Positions 26,031 to 34,882 of a DNA stretch of 64,000 nt are shown here, in pieces; the stretch's first letter is position 1, and every line of letters starts with the position of its first letter. This DNA is from Sphingobacterium sp. HMA12 (lineage in GTDB: Bacteria; Bacteroidota; Bacteroidia; Sphingobacteriales; Sphingobacteriaceae), in assembly GCF_002933815.1 (NCBI RefSeq), contig NZ_BEYR01000001.1, positions 124,001 to 188,000 of the forward strand, given 5' to 3'. A program made the translations under genes and the position numbers. The notes below the pieces were generated by a model. The model did not search any database. It saw nothing but the letters and a program-made list of their open reading frames with translations, and had not been told where the DNA came from.

Positions 26031-27536
26031 TTATTGTTTTTTATCCCACCACACTCTGGATAAAAAGGAATCTCCATTTGACATTCTCGAAACAGCATCT
26101 CTGAGATTTGTTTGGTTTAATTGAGCTTCTTCACTGGAATAAATGGCCCGACGGGGTATCTGTCCATTGGTGGAACCTGGATTTGGCCCCGGCGTCAATT
26201 TCGGATAACCTGTACGCCGCCACTCGGCAAATGCTTCCATATCCCTACCAAATAAACTTATCCATTTTTGAGTAGCAATTTTCTCCATTTTTTGTTCATC
26301 GGTCAAACCACTTAGGTTGACGATACTTTGTTCATACGATGTGGGGATAGCGGTTAAATTGTATGGTGGAAGCGCGAAAGCAGCCTTTACGCCATCTGTA
26401 AAGAATGATTGCGCATTCGTACTTGTAGCACCCCAACCCAATAATGCGGCCTCGGCTTTGTAAAAACAGATGTCTGAGTAGGTCATAGCATAACTTGGTA
26501 TCGGTGTAAAACTTAAGCTAAACCATGTTGACTTGTTGGCGGTAGAGTAATTTGCTCTGATCAGTTGAGAAAGCTCATTATCGGTTAATGCTACTCCGAT
26601 TCCTTGATAAGTGGTAACGCCGCCAATAGTGACTGGCTCAGCAAGTATGCCTAATCTGGGGTCATTGTATTCCTTCAATTTACTTACCAAGGTGTTGGCT
26701 AAGTATCTCAAGTCTGCACTTCCGGTAGTCATCTGCCGCAAAATAGGATTTTGATTTTCGGCCTGCGCATTATTAAATGTTGGAACTGCTGCATTATCAC
26801 TATTACTTGATATTAGTCCAATTGAAGAAGTCATTGCTTCCGTAACAGTTCTCTGTGCTAGTGATGGATTGGCATAGCGCATTCTTATACCCAATTTCAG
26901 TTTTAACGAGTTTCCGAATCTTCTCCATTTATCGATATTACCCCCATAGAAAAAATCGGAGGAGCCATAAGATTGATCACCAGCGGTAAGTTGTGCCAAA
27001 GCTGCATCCACCTTAGATATTAGTGCGGGATAGATCTCTTCTTGTTTGTCAAACTTTGGGGTTCGGTTGATCTCTTTGCTGTCTTTAGTAACATCCGAAT
27101 AGGGGATGTCTCCAAATAGATCAGTTAACCGCTGGTATAAGTAAACTTCGTAAAGTTCGGTTATTGCTAGTTTACTTCGGCCTTCTGGATTACCTTCTTT
27201 GCCACTAAGTTCCCTTTTTATCTGAATGATGTTTCTGAATAAGGTGAAATGCTGTGACCAAATCTGGTTTTCTGGGCCTTCAAAGTAACGAGATACGGGT
27301 ACCACCGGCCCACCGGCCCAATGCTGGATCCAGGAACCAAATTTATTGTTTGGAAGTTCTCCCGACTCCTGAAATGTACCATCGCGGAGGATTCTAGCCA
27401 TCAACAGTCCCGGGTCTATTGTTGTTACCGATGTTGGTGGTGTATTTATTTTTTCAAAATCTTTTGTACAGGCACTAAATGTCGCAACGGATATAAGTGC
27501 AATAATAAGCCTGTTTTTTGTTATTTTCATTTTCAT
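26031..27536 (-). CDS. SusD/RagB-family nutrient-binding outer-membrane lipoprotein (locus A)
   Basis: The 501-residue lipoprotein (signal MKMKITKNRLIIALISVATFSAC) is a SusD-like partner of the SusC gene located 12 bp upstream. Features of the SusD_2-type subgroup are FEKINTPPTSVTTIDPGLL, GGPVVPVSRYFEG, AITELYEVYLYQRLTDLFGDIPYSD, and a C-terminal segment WISLFGRDMEAFAEWRRTGYPKL. SusD proteins form the lid over a SusC barrel and capture oligosaccharides or peptides at the cell surface. The ligand is unknown, and no glycosidase gene is in this operon. The locus order is sigma, FecR, SusC, SusD. Confidence 0.9.
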   Translation of the reverse strand: MKMKITKNRLIIALISVATFSACTKDFEKINTPPTSVTTIDPGLLMARILRDGTFQESGELPNNKFGSWIQHWAGGPVVPVSRYFEGPENQIWSQHFTLFRNIIQIKRELSGKEGNPEGRSKLAITELYEVYLYQRLTDLFGDIPYSDVTKDSKEINRTPKFDKQEEIYPALISKVDAALAQLTAGDQSYGSSDFFYGGNIDKWRRFGNSLKLKLGIRMRYANPSLAQRTVTEAMTSSIGLISSNSDNAAVPTFNNAQAENQNPILRQMTTGSADLRYLANTLVSKLKEYNDPRLGILAEPVTIGGVTTYQGIGVALTDNELSQLIRANYSTANKSTWFSLSFTPIPSYAMTYSDICFYKAEAALLGWGATSTNAQSFFTDGVKAAFALPPYNLTAIPTSYEQSIVNLSGLTDEQKMEKIATQKWISLFGRDMEAFAEWRRTGYPKLTPGPNPGSTNGQIPRRAIYSSEEAQLNQTNLRDAVSRMSNGDSFLSRVWWDKKQ

Positions 27537-27548
27537 AATTCAGTATTT

Positions 27549-30500
27549 TTAAAGACCAACAGTAAGGTTAATGCCAAATGTTCTCATCATGGGTAAAGAA
27601 GTGGATTCAATACCTATGGAGCTGTTGTTTACATTGAATGCGGAGGCTTCGGGAGAAAAACCATCTGTTTTTCGTTGGAAATAGAATAAATTTCTACCAT
27701 ACACCCCTAATTTCAATGAGTTGATCATACGATGTGGCATCAGCGTTTTCGGGAATGAATAGGAGAGACTGATTTCGCGCATTGCAATATAGCTCATATC
27801 ATTAATCATTTCTTCAGACACCATGACCTCTTTGTCACTGGCGACCATATTCCAATAATCCTGAGCATTTATCTGCTTGCTGTTTTTTGTTCCGGTGCTT
27901 GTCCAATTACCTGCGGCATCTTGTTGGGCAACCATACCCTCCGCAACATAGGTGCCGTCACGTCCCTGCAACGTTTTTTTGCTTGTGCCATAAATTATTT
28001 GTTCCCGATTGGATTGCGAGAAAATCACTCCGCCTTGACGAATATCAACAAGCGCGTATAAATTAAAACCTTTATATTTTAGTGTATTTCCAAAGCCGCC
28101 GATCCAATTTGGTTGCGCATTTCCAAGATCGGTTTCCACACGCCCGGCCGTACGTAAAGGGAGCCCCGTCGTGGGATCAATTAACCGGTTTCCATTTTCG
28201 TCCTTGACCCAGGCAAATTGAGTTCCAATGAGCTGCCCAAATGGCTTCCCCACCTCGGCAACAACATTGATCCCTCTATCTGTTGCTAAAAGAAAACTTT
28301 CGACGCCAGGGTACAACGATTCAACCTTGTTGCGGTTTCTGTTAAAGTTAAACGTGGTATTCCATTCAAAGCCAGCTTCGGTTTTGAGAGGTGTTGCTCC
28401 CAATACAAATTCGATCCCCCTGTTACTGATTTCTCCAGCATTGATGCGGTTTTTCACATACAGGCTCGAAGGTGCTATGGGTACATCTAGGATCTGATTT
28501 TTAGTTTTTGCCTGATAGTAGGTAAAAGATAGGGAAAGTCTATTTTTTAAAAATCTTAGATCTGCACCGGCCTCAACAGATGTAGTCAATTCATTCTTTA
28601 AATTGGGATCGGGGATAATTTCGGTATATGAAGCCATTGGTACCCCACCATGCGTATATTGATTGAGACTATAAGCGCCAGTCAATTGATAGGGGTTTCC
28701 GGAGCTACCGGCCTGTGCCCAAGAAGCCCGGATTTTGGCGAAAGACAACGCATCTGACTGCCATTTGAGTGCGTCAGATAACACAAGACTGGAGCTTATA
28801 GAAGGGTAAAAAAATGAATTGTTGTTTTTGGATAATGTAGAAGACCAGTCATTGCGCGCCGAAAAATCGACAAACCAATAGTCTTTATAGCTAAATTGGC
28901 CTGAGAGGTATACCGAATTAATTTTAGACTCGATGAGATCAAATATATAAGTATTCGTAGTGGTATTATTAATGACAAAGAGATCTGGTACAATAAACTG
29001 GTTGCCAGTGTTTCCTGTCATTCGTAAATAGCGGCTTTGATGACTTGCCCCCATGTTGGCACTGAACTTAATGTTATCCGATAAAGTGAAATTAGAGCTG
29101 GCAAGGATATCAAAATTATCTTCGCGAGATCGGATAACTTCTTCTCTGATATCACCTTTCCTGTTTAAGCTCTGATAGGTATTGATCGGTCTATATCGGA
29201 ATCGCTGATCGGTATAAAAATCGGTTCCTCCGGTCGCAGCTACTTTGAGCCAGGGGGCAAAGTCATAACTTAGACGAAGTAAGCCAATAATGCGGTCGCG
29301 GCGATCTTCATTGTGATTTTCATGAATTGTCCAGAAGGGATTGGCCGTAGAACTATTTGTTGCGTAAGTTTTTTCCAAACCCTCCGTTAAACCAGAAAAG
29401 CCAAGTTGCCTGCTTATTTCCTGTGTGGTCCATTTATATTGGGCCATGATGTCATTACCCAGGCTTCGTGGTTGGCTGATAAACAGATATGCTGGATTGT
29501 CGGCTGCATCGGCCAATGTTGGTCTATTTTTTCCTTTTTGAGCAATATAATTTGCTTTTACGTCGATATGGAGTTTGTCTGTAATTTTTGCCTGAGTACG
29601 TAAACCGAAATTATTCCTTTTCAAAGTATTGGTCGGGATATATCCTTTAACATCTGTATTGGCGAAAGAAAAACGATAGTTTATTTTTTCATTTCCGCCG
29701 TCTACACTCAAATTGTTGACAAATTGCTTTTCGGTTTGAAAGAAAGAGGCATATGTATCAGGTTTAGGAGTTAATTGCAGGATATTTCCATAGGCATCTT
29801 CATAAGTTTGGCCCTCCATCTTGGCCCCCCAGCTCGCGCGCGTAGTACGGTCCCGGCCTGCGCTCATTTTCGGAATGCCACTGTAACCGTTTTTTATGGC
29901 ATCACTCATTGACACGATGGTTCCATCGTCTTTTCGAAAGTGTGTGAATGTACCGTTCAGTCCTTGACCATATTCATTTTGAAAATCGGGAAGTACTAAA
30001 CCATTTCCAAAGGAATAGTCTGTACCATAGCTGAAACGTGTTTTACCGGCTTTTCCTGATTTTGTTGTAATCAGAATGACACCGTTGCTTCCTCTTTGGC
30101 CGTATAGTGCTGCGGCATTGGGCCCTTTTAGGACGGACATGGTCTCAATATCTTCGGGGTTGATATTGCCGATACCATCGCCATAATCTGTGCCGCCGGA
30201 TTGGTTTGGCGCTGAAATGTTTTGATTGTCAATAGGTACACCGTCGACAACGTAAAGGGGTTGGCTGTTGCCAACAAGTGAATTGTTGCCTCGGATAACC
30301 ACTTTTGAAGAGCCACCGGCGCCAGAAGCAGCGCGGCTTACCTGCACACCAGCAACCTTGCCAGAAAGTGCATTGGCAACATTTGTTTCTTTACCCTGTG
30401 TCAATTCATCTCCTTTTAATTCGGCGACAGTGTAGCCTAAAGCTTTTTTCTCCTTTTTGATTCCCAGTGCGGTGACAACTACTTCTTGAAGGTTTTCCGA

Positions 30501-30905
30501 TACTGTTTCCAGACTGACGTTGATGGCAAGCTTATCTCTCTCGGAGATGTTGTAATCTGTCAGCTCCTTGGTTTTAAATCCAATGGACGAAATGGTGATC
30601 TGATAACCTTGACCAGCCGGGATCTGATCAAAAGAAAAAGTACCATCCGTAGCGCTCGTCGTAGCTCTTTTAAATTTGCTGTTCGGATTTTGGATGGACA
30701 CAGTTGCGGAGTATATGGGTTTTCCCGTTTCGTCACGAATGACCCCATTGATCGCAGCCTGCTGTTGAGCGTTAACGATTTGATAACTAGTTGCCAAAAG
30801 GCCCATTAGTCCAAGACGTAAACCCCAGTTTACATCTGCACGGATATTGGTTCTTAGCATAAACATAGTCATTAGGCTATGTTTGGAAGGTAAATAATTG
30901 TGCAT
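27549..30905 (-). CDS. SusC/RagA-family TonB-dependent transporter without STN domain (locus A)
   Basis: The 1118-residue outer-membrane transporter has an N-terminal signal region (hydrophobic segment GLRLGLMGLLATSYQIVNAQ). A carboxypeptidase-D regulatory-like domain (INGVIRDETGKPIYSATVSI...) and the TonB plug (VVVTALGIKKEKKALGYTVAEL, LYVVDGVPID, MSVLKGPNAAALYGQRGSNGVILITTKSG) follow, then the beta-barrel to the final VGL. The STN domain, which normally passes the signal to FecR, is absent even though sigma and FecR genes lie directly upstream (FecR ends 23 bp away). It forms a pair with the SusD 12 bp downstream. The start at 30905 has in-frame alternatives 11-15 codons later, which may be the true one. 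Confidence 0.92.
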   Translation of the reverse strand: MHNYLPSKHSLMTMFMLRTNIRADVNWGLRLGLMGLLATSYQIVNAQQQAAINGVIRDETGKPIYSATVSIQNPNSKFKRATTSATDGTFSFDQIPAGQGYQITISSIGFKTKELTDYNISERDKLAINVSLETVSENLQEVVVTALGIKKEKKALGYTVAELKGDELTQGKETNVANALSGKVAGVQVSRAASGAGGSSKVVIRGNNSLVGNSQPLYVVDGVPIDNQNISAPNQSGGTDYGDGIGNINPEDIETMSVLKGPNAAALYGQRGSNGVILITTKSGKAGKTRFSYGTDYSFGNGLVLPDFQNEYGQGLNGTFTHFRKDDGTIVSMSDAIKNGYSGIPKMSAGRDRTTRASWGAKMEGQTYEDAYGNILQLTPKPDTYASFFQTEKQFVNNLSVDGGNEKINYRFSFANTDVKGYIPTNTLKRNNFGLRTQAKITDKLHIDVKANYIAQKGKNRPTLADAADNPAYLFISQPRSLGNDIMAQYKWTTQEISRQLGFSGLTEGLEKTYATNSSTANPFWTIHENHNEDRRDRIIGLLRLSYDFAPWLKVAATGGTDFYTDQRFRYRPINTYQSLNRKGDIREEVIRSREDNFDILASSNFTLSDNIKFSANMGASHQSRYLRMTGNTGNQFIVPDLFVINNTTTNTYIFDLIESKINSVYLSGQFSYKDYWFVDFSARNDWSSTLSKNNNSFFYPSISSSLVLSDALKWQSDALSFAKIRASWAQAGSSGNPYQLTGAYSLNQYTHGGVPMASYTEIIPDPNLKNELTTSVEAGADLRFLKNRLSLSFTYYQAKTKNQILDVPIAPSSLYVKNRINAGEISNRGIEFVLGATPLKTEAGFEWNTTFNFNRNRNKVESLYPGVESFLLATDRGINVVAEVGKPFGQLIGTQFAWVKDENGNRLIDPTTGLPLRTAGRVETDLGNAQPNWIGGFGNTLKYKGFNLYALVDIRQGGVIFSQSNREQIIYGTSKKTLQGRDGTYVAEGMVAQQDAAGNWTSTGTKNSKQINAQDYWNMVASDKEVMVSEEMINDMSYIAMREISLSYSFPKTLMPHRMINSLKLGVYGRNLFYFQRKTDGFSPEASAFNVNNSSIGIESTSLPMMRTFGINLTVGL

Positions 30906-30928
30906 AATTTATGGATTAAATAAGAGAA

Positions 30929-31963
30929 TTATATTTTATTCGGTACAGTTATAGTAATGTGGTGAAGTTCCTGTATGTCTGATAGTATTTTTCGGAAAAC
31001 GGAAGGATTATTTTCATAGGTGCCACTGTAATATTTGTCTTCAATAGCTTCGGAATTAAATTCAAGTTTGACGTTATAGTTTTGGCTTATAATATGTAGC
31101 AGATCTTTAAGTGCTAAGTTTTTGAAAATTAATGTATTTTGTTTTTCGGCATAAAAACCTCTCCTGTTGAATTTGGACGAATTCATTCTTTCTTCAGCAA
31201 TAATTTGAAGTCTCCTGTGATCAATGGTTATTTCTTCATTTGGCATAAATTCAAGATGTAGAGGGGAAGAATTGGGTTCGCTTTTTAGGCTCTTGACCCG
31301 GATCCGTCCTTCAAATAATCTGACTTTTGTTTGTGAAGACAGTTGTTCATCAATACTGAATACTGTGCCTAATGCCGTCGTTGTCAATCCCTTGGTATAT
31401 ACGTTAAACGGTCTTGATTTATCTTTGGCAACAGCAAACTTTGCTTTTCCTTTTAAATGAATATCGCGGGTAGACAGTGACGAAAAATTATCTGCAAATT
31501 TAACTTCCGAATTGGGGTAGAGTTCGATTTTTGATCCATCGGGAACATCTATCTGCACTGGTAAATTGCCGGAATTGATATAATAGAAGTTACTTGGTGA
31601 ATCTGGTTTCGTTGCCGGCTTCTTAAGTTGGGCAATAATTTGGGGGGTATTTGTTGATTTCTTCCAATATTGGATTGCTTCCCAGCCTAGTGTTCCAACA
31701 AGTAGAAGTATCGCAGCATATTTCAGTAGGGTATAAATATGTTGCCTTTTATCATTGATTGTAACTTTTTTGATCAGGGATCGTTTGATAGAGTCATGCT
31801 GTTCAAAAGGTGGATGTCCTTCTACGTTATGCCATTCACTTGCTGGAAGCCACTCATCCAAATTTAGCTGGTTATTATCCAGTTCATTTTGAACCGCTTT
31901 AACTTCTTCAGCATTTGCTTCTCCGCGGAGATATTTTTCAACAAGTTTCTTCGTAATCTTCAT
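30929..31963 (-). CDS. FecR family anti-sigma factor (locus A)
   Basis: The 344-residue protein has a short cytoplasmic N-terminus (~75 residues) that should bind the sigma factor, one membrane helix (YAAILLLVGTLGW, about residues 82-98) and a periplasmic FecR domain (VPDGSKIELYPNSEVKFADNF..., HLKGKAKFAVAKDKSRPFNVYTKGLTTTALGTVFSI). A C-terminal DUF4974/STN-like domain (IFKNLALKDLLHIISQNYNVKLEF) completes it. FecR proteins relay transport signals to an ECF sigma. It lies 44 bp after the sigma gene. Its SusC partner lacks an STN domain, so the signal path is unclear. Confidence 0.9.
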   Translation of the reverse strand: MKITKKLVEKYLRGEANAEEVKAVQNELDNNQLNLDEWLPASEWHNVEGHPPFEQHDSIKRSLIKKVTINDKRQHIYTLLKYAAILLLVGTLGWEAIQYWKKSTNTPQIIAQLKKPATKPDSPSNFYYINSGNLPVQIDVPDGSKIELYPNSEVKFADNFSSLSTRDIHLKGKAKFAVAKDKSRPFNVYTKGLTTTALGTVFSIDEQLSSQTKVRLFEGRIRVKSLKSEPNSSPLHLEFMPNEEITIDHRRLQIIAEERMNSSKFNRRGFYAEKQNTLIFKNLALKDLLHIISQNYNVKLEFNSEAIEDKYYSGTYENNPSVFRKILSDIQELHHITITVPNKI

Positions 31964-32007
31964 ACATATTGATTACGATTGAAAATCGTGTATCCCCTAA
32001 AAGAAAA

Positions 32008-32538
32008 TTAAAAAAGATTTAGCATCAGTATTGAAAGCAATAATGCTTTTCTTATCGCTTTTAGCGCAAGGGCAATTTGATTTTCTACTGTTTTAGACGA
32101 GATGGAGAGTTTATCTGCAATTTGTTTGTGGGATAGATTGAAATCGCGACTCAAGATAAAAATCTGTTTTCGCTTTTTAGGGAGCTGATTAATTACATGC
32201 TGTAATGTAGCTTCAAGTTGTTTTGCATGGTAATCATCTTGTGGGGAATAGTATTGAATGAGTTGATTTTCTGCTTGAAGAAGTTTCTTTCTATTATATT
32301 CCTCTTTGATTAAATCCAGGATCGTTGTTCTCGCGATACAAAAAATTTGAGATTCTACTGTGGCATCAATATTCTTTATGTTTAAATTTTTCCAAAGTTT
32401 AATAAAAACACGCTGTACGGTTTCTTCGGCCAAATAAGAGGATCTGGTTTTGTTGAATGCATATTGGTATACTTTGGTGCTCCATTGATCAAAGTATTGC
32501 TCAAATTTTTGAATATTCAGCGAATAATTGATTCCCAT
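32008..32538 (-). CDS. ECF sigma-70 factor (locus A)
   Basis: The 176-residue sigma factor has region 2 at about residues 10-80 (YFDQWSTKVYQYAFNKTRSSYLAEETVQRVFIKLWKNLNIKN). Region 4 is near residues 112-165 (VINQLPKKRKQIFILSRDFNLSHKQIADKLSISSKTVENQIALALKAIRKAL). It is the typical Bacteroidota ECF partner of FecR and should direct transcription of the downstream susCD genes. A hydrophobic tail (LLLSILMLNLF) follows region 4, as in many members of this group. It starts at the ATG at 32536-32538. Confidence 0.92.
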   Translation of the reverse strand: MGINYSLNIQKFEQYFDQWSTKVYQYAFNKTRSSYLAEETVQRVFIKLWKNLNIKNIDATVESQIFCIARTTILDLIKEEYNRKKLLQAENQLIQYYSPQDDYHAKQLEATLQHVINQLPKKRKQIFILSRDFNLSHKQIADKLSISSKTVENQIALALKAIRKALLLSILMLNLF

Positions 32539-32703
32539 AGTGTAGACTTGGCGTCTCTAAATATAGCGAAACTAAATGATTTAATTTGAATTGTGTTTTT
32601 CTATTCGTCAAAACGTTAGTATGATGAGACTTGTTTCTAAAGAAACGTGTAGTGGATTGTTTGAAGTTTGAACTATTGTCCTGGTTTTAATTGTTATTGC
32701 GTT

Positions 32704-33450
32704 ATGGAGATCCGATATTTTTCAGGCACAAGTGGAATTCTGTTGCCGTATAAGAACAAGAGCTATTATCCGAATGATTTGAAGGGTAAGAGCAGACTTG
32801 CTGTATACAGTCTATTGTTCAATTCTTTAGAGGTTAACAGCTCATTTTATAAGATACCCCGCAGGGAAACTGTTGGACGATGGTCTCTGGAAACGAGTGA
32901 TAACTTTCGTTTTACTTTTAAGCTTTGGAAGGGGATTACGCATCAAAAGGATTTAATGTTTGATCATAGTGATGTTGTTAAATTTTTGGATGTCATTAGC
33001 ACTGTGGATAAAAAGAAAGGATGTTTGTTGATACAATTACCACCATCAACTACCTTCTCTTCGCTAAGTCATTTAGATAAACTTTTAAGATGTATTACAA
33101 CCGATAGGTTAAGTTTAGGCTGGCATGTATGTGTTGAATTTCGGCATCAGTCTTGGTATTGCCAGCAAACAATGGCTCTATTAAATTCTTATGGTATAAA
33201 TTTGGTGCTACACGATAAAGATGCTAAGGGAATAGCTATACAGTACACTGGTAGTGATGTGGTCTATATGCGTTTTCATGGACCAGAAGGTAATTATAAA
33301 GGGAGCTATGAAGATGCCTTATTACATGAATATAGTGGTTATATCAAGGAGTGGTTAGCCGAAGGAAAAGAAGTGTATGCTTATTTTAACAATACTATCG
33401 GTGACGCTATCGCTAATCTTAGCACATTAGAAGATTATATTAAACAATGA
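32704..33450 (+). CDS. DUF72 family protein (YecE-like)
   Basis: The 248-residue protein matches DUF72, a TIM-barrel-like family of unknown function. Its start at 32704 gives MEIRYFSGTSGILLPYKNKSYYP, matching the family N-terminus (G-x-S-G...); the frame opens 12 codons earlier without support. Other signatures are FNSLEVNSSFYKIPRRETVGRW, FRFTFKLWKGITH, CLLIQLPPS, CVEFRHQSW, VYMRFHGPEGNYKGSY and YAYFNNTIGDAI. It is an isolated gene, divergent from the locus A sigma gene and convergent with the small-gene cluster downstream. Confidence 0.9.
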   Translation: MEIRYFSGTSGILLPYKNKSYYPNDLKGKSRLAVYSLLFNSLEVNSSFYKIPRRETVGRWSLETSDNFRFTFKLWKGITHQKDLMFDHSDVVKFLDVISTVDKKKGCLLIQLPPSTTFSSLSHLDKLLRCITTDRLSLGWHVCVEFRHQSWYCQQTMALLNSYGINLVLHDKDAKGIAIQYTGSDVVYMRFHGPEGNYKGSYEDALLHEYSGYIKEWLAEGKEVYAYFNNTIGDAIANLSTLEDYIKQ

Positions 33451-33465
33451 TAATTTAGGGATGGT

Positions 33466-33798
33466 TTAAAATACACTCCCACGGATATATTCCTTTCCCA
33501 TATAGCCATCCCAACTTTCATGGTCACGCATAATGTGATGATAGACTGCCGCTAAAGCCTGTGCTTTGGTAAATAACGGGATACCTTTCCGAATACAGTC
33601 ATAATCTGCATAAATTCCATCAGCGTTATTCCATTGAAGCCATTCGAGTAATTCCTGTCGTTTCATGAGTGAAAGTTTGTCGAAAAGAGTTTTGTCTTTT
33701 AAATCCAGTAGCTGATAACGCCAATCTTTTTGTTGTGACTCCATTGCTAGGATTTTTGGCAGTTGATAACCGATGATCTGTTTGATGAAATACTCCAT
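33466..33798 (-). CDS. Unknown small protein, paralogue of its upstream neighbour
   Basis: The 110-residue soluble protein has no recognised family. It shares with the next gene (33810-34130) the pattern DWRxQL near residue 25, a leucine-rich helix, then ELLEWLQWNNADGIYADYDC, and a later A...H.I.R.H segment (AAVYHHIMRDHESW). The two genes are 11 bp apart, so they arose by tandem duplication and probably share a transcript. The helical, tryptophan-rich composition suggests a protein- or nucleic-acid-binding module. It is convergent with the DUF72 gene (15 bp between stops). Confidence 0.6.
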   Translation of the reverse strand: MEYFIKQIIGYQLPKILAMESQQKDWRYQLLDLKDKTLFDKLSLMKRQELLEWLQWNNADGIYADYDCIRKGIPLFTKAQALAAVYHHIMRDHESWDGYMGKEYIRGSVF

Positions 33799-33809
33799 AA
33801 ATTCAGCAT

Positions 33810-34130
33810 TTAGTTGTTAAACATAAGTTGTATTGAGCCATTCGAAAAATTACTATATAGTTTTTTCGTATGATTTCGTAAGATCTCTCTATGAGTATAT
33901 TCGACAGCCTTTGATTTGCAAAGTGGTTTTACGCCATTATCCATGCATTTGCGATCCGTGTAATTACCCTTTGGATTGTACCATTGTAGCCAGTCAACAA
34001 GGACCTCCCGATCCATCACTTCAAGTCGTTGACGTAAACCATTTATTTCACTGTCTTTAAGCTGTTCTCGCCAATCAGACCATATTGATCGTGATGTGAA
34101 TTCTCGGTTTGCTTTAAATTTATTTTCCAT
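33810..34130 (-). CDS. Unknown small protein, paralogue of its downstream neighbour
   Basis: The 106-residue soluble protein is of unrecognised family. It aligns with the 33466-33798 product through SDWREQLKDSEI, VLVDWLQWYNPKGNYTDRKC and AVEYTHREILRNH. The conserved core is WLQW-x-N-x-x-G-x-Y-x-D-x-x-C. The N- and C-terminal tails diverge, which suggests an old duplication. It is the middle gene of a three-gene minus-strand cluster whose likely promoter is at 34507-34514. Confidence 0.6.
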   Translation of the reverse strand: MENKFKANREFTSRSIWSDWREQLKDSEINGLRQRLEVMDREVLVDWLQWYNPKGNYTDRKCMDNGVKPLCKSKAVEYTHREILRNHTKKLYSNFSNGSIQLMFNN

Positions 34131-34166
34131 CGTGTTACTTATAACTCATTTTTTGTTTGACCCAAT

Positions 34167-34481
34167 TTAAACGATCAGCTTGCTTATGATCGCATTCCCC
34201 AATTTACTTTTCATAAATAATGCAATTTGTTGCAGTAATTCAGGGCTGACTTCAGGAACTCTTTCCAAATCCCGAATAAACCATTTTTGAATTACAGGAT
34301 ATTGTTTAAGAACTGGGTCAAATTTTACTACTTCGGCTCTGGACGATTTACCTTCAGGATCATAGTATGACCAAAGTACAATAAAGATAGTATCAGGATC
34401 CTCATCGGGATAGGGGGTATGGAAGCGAACAATATCGCCAACATGCAATTCCTTATTGTCATATCCTTTTGTCTGTTCCAT
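34167..34481 (-). CDS. Unknown small protein, first gene of the small-gene cluster
   Basis: This 104-residue protein is of unknown family. It begins MEQTKGYDNKELHVGDIVRF, followed by TPYPDEDPDTIFIVLWSYYDPEGKSSRAEVV. A conserved-looking HVGDIVRF segment suggests a small beta-barrel (SH3/YopX-like) fold that could bind nucleic acid or protein, but this is only a guess. The C-terminus is helical (SPELLQQIALFMKSKLGNAIISKLIV). An exact TAnnTTTG box on the minus strand lies 25 bp upstream of the ATG at 34479-34481. Confidence 0.6.
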   Translation of the reverse strand: MEQTKGYDNKELHVGDIVRFHTPYPDEDPDTIFIVLWSYYDPEGKSSRAEVVKFDPVLKQYPVIQKWFIRDLERVPEVSPELLQQIALFMKSKLGNAIISKLIV

Positions 34482-34506
34482 AAAGACCTTGTCTAAAATT
34501 GATAAT

Positions 34507-34514
34507 CAAATATA
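34507..34514 (-). promoter_or_regulatory. Bacteroidota -7 promoter box
   Basis: On the minus strand this reads TATATTTG, an exact match to TAnnTTTG. It is 25 bp before the start of the gene at 34167-34481. No TTTG -33 element was found at the expected spacing. Confidence 0.5.
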
Positions 34515-34586
34515 CTAAAAATGTTAGTTTTTAAAAATTTTATTTATTTTTTTTACTAAGTATATTAATAGTTTTCAAAGAAGCGG

Positions 34587-34616
34587 ATTAGCATTTTTTG
34601 ACAAAAAAATGCTAAT
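34587..34616. terminator. Perfect 13-bp stem-loop, probable terminator
   Basis: The arms 34587-34599 and 34604-34616 are exact reverse complements around a GACA loop, and each carries a six-base A or T run inside the stem. It lies 270 bp downstream of the alpha/beta hydrolase gene on the minus strand and could end that transcript or insulate the small-gene cluster. Confidence 0.55.
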
Positions 34617-34882
34617 ATGTCAATCTGTCCTTATTTATCTATTTGAGTGACCGTTTTAAAAATCGTTGCAGCGAATAGAAAAAGAAAATATATTGTAGAT
34701 GGAATTCAGTTCATTTTGTTAAAAATAGTTCTTCGATGGATTTGCTGATGGTGCAAGGATTGCGTCTTATTTCTTAGGAAACTATCTATGATATAGGTCT
34801 TAAAAGGGGACAGGAGTTATTCTGCAATAACACAAAAGGGGGGACTTTTAGTGAGCACGATAACGCTGAGGAAACAATAAAA

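Larger units (their letters stand above)
34482..34882. other. Intergenic region upstream of the small-gene cluster
   Basis: About 400 bp, AT-rich, with no gene that I can support. It contains the promoter of the small-gene cluster (34507-34514) and a perfect 13-bp hairpin with a 4-nt loop (34587-34616). The remainder up to the hydrolase stop at 34883 shows nothing recognisable. Confidence 0.4.

Noticed and set aside
25757..26098. 113-codon minus-strand frame overlapping the end of susD and the following gap
   Set aside because: Its first part is out-of-frame susD sequence and the rest covers the hairpins; no signal or family features are present.
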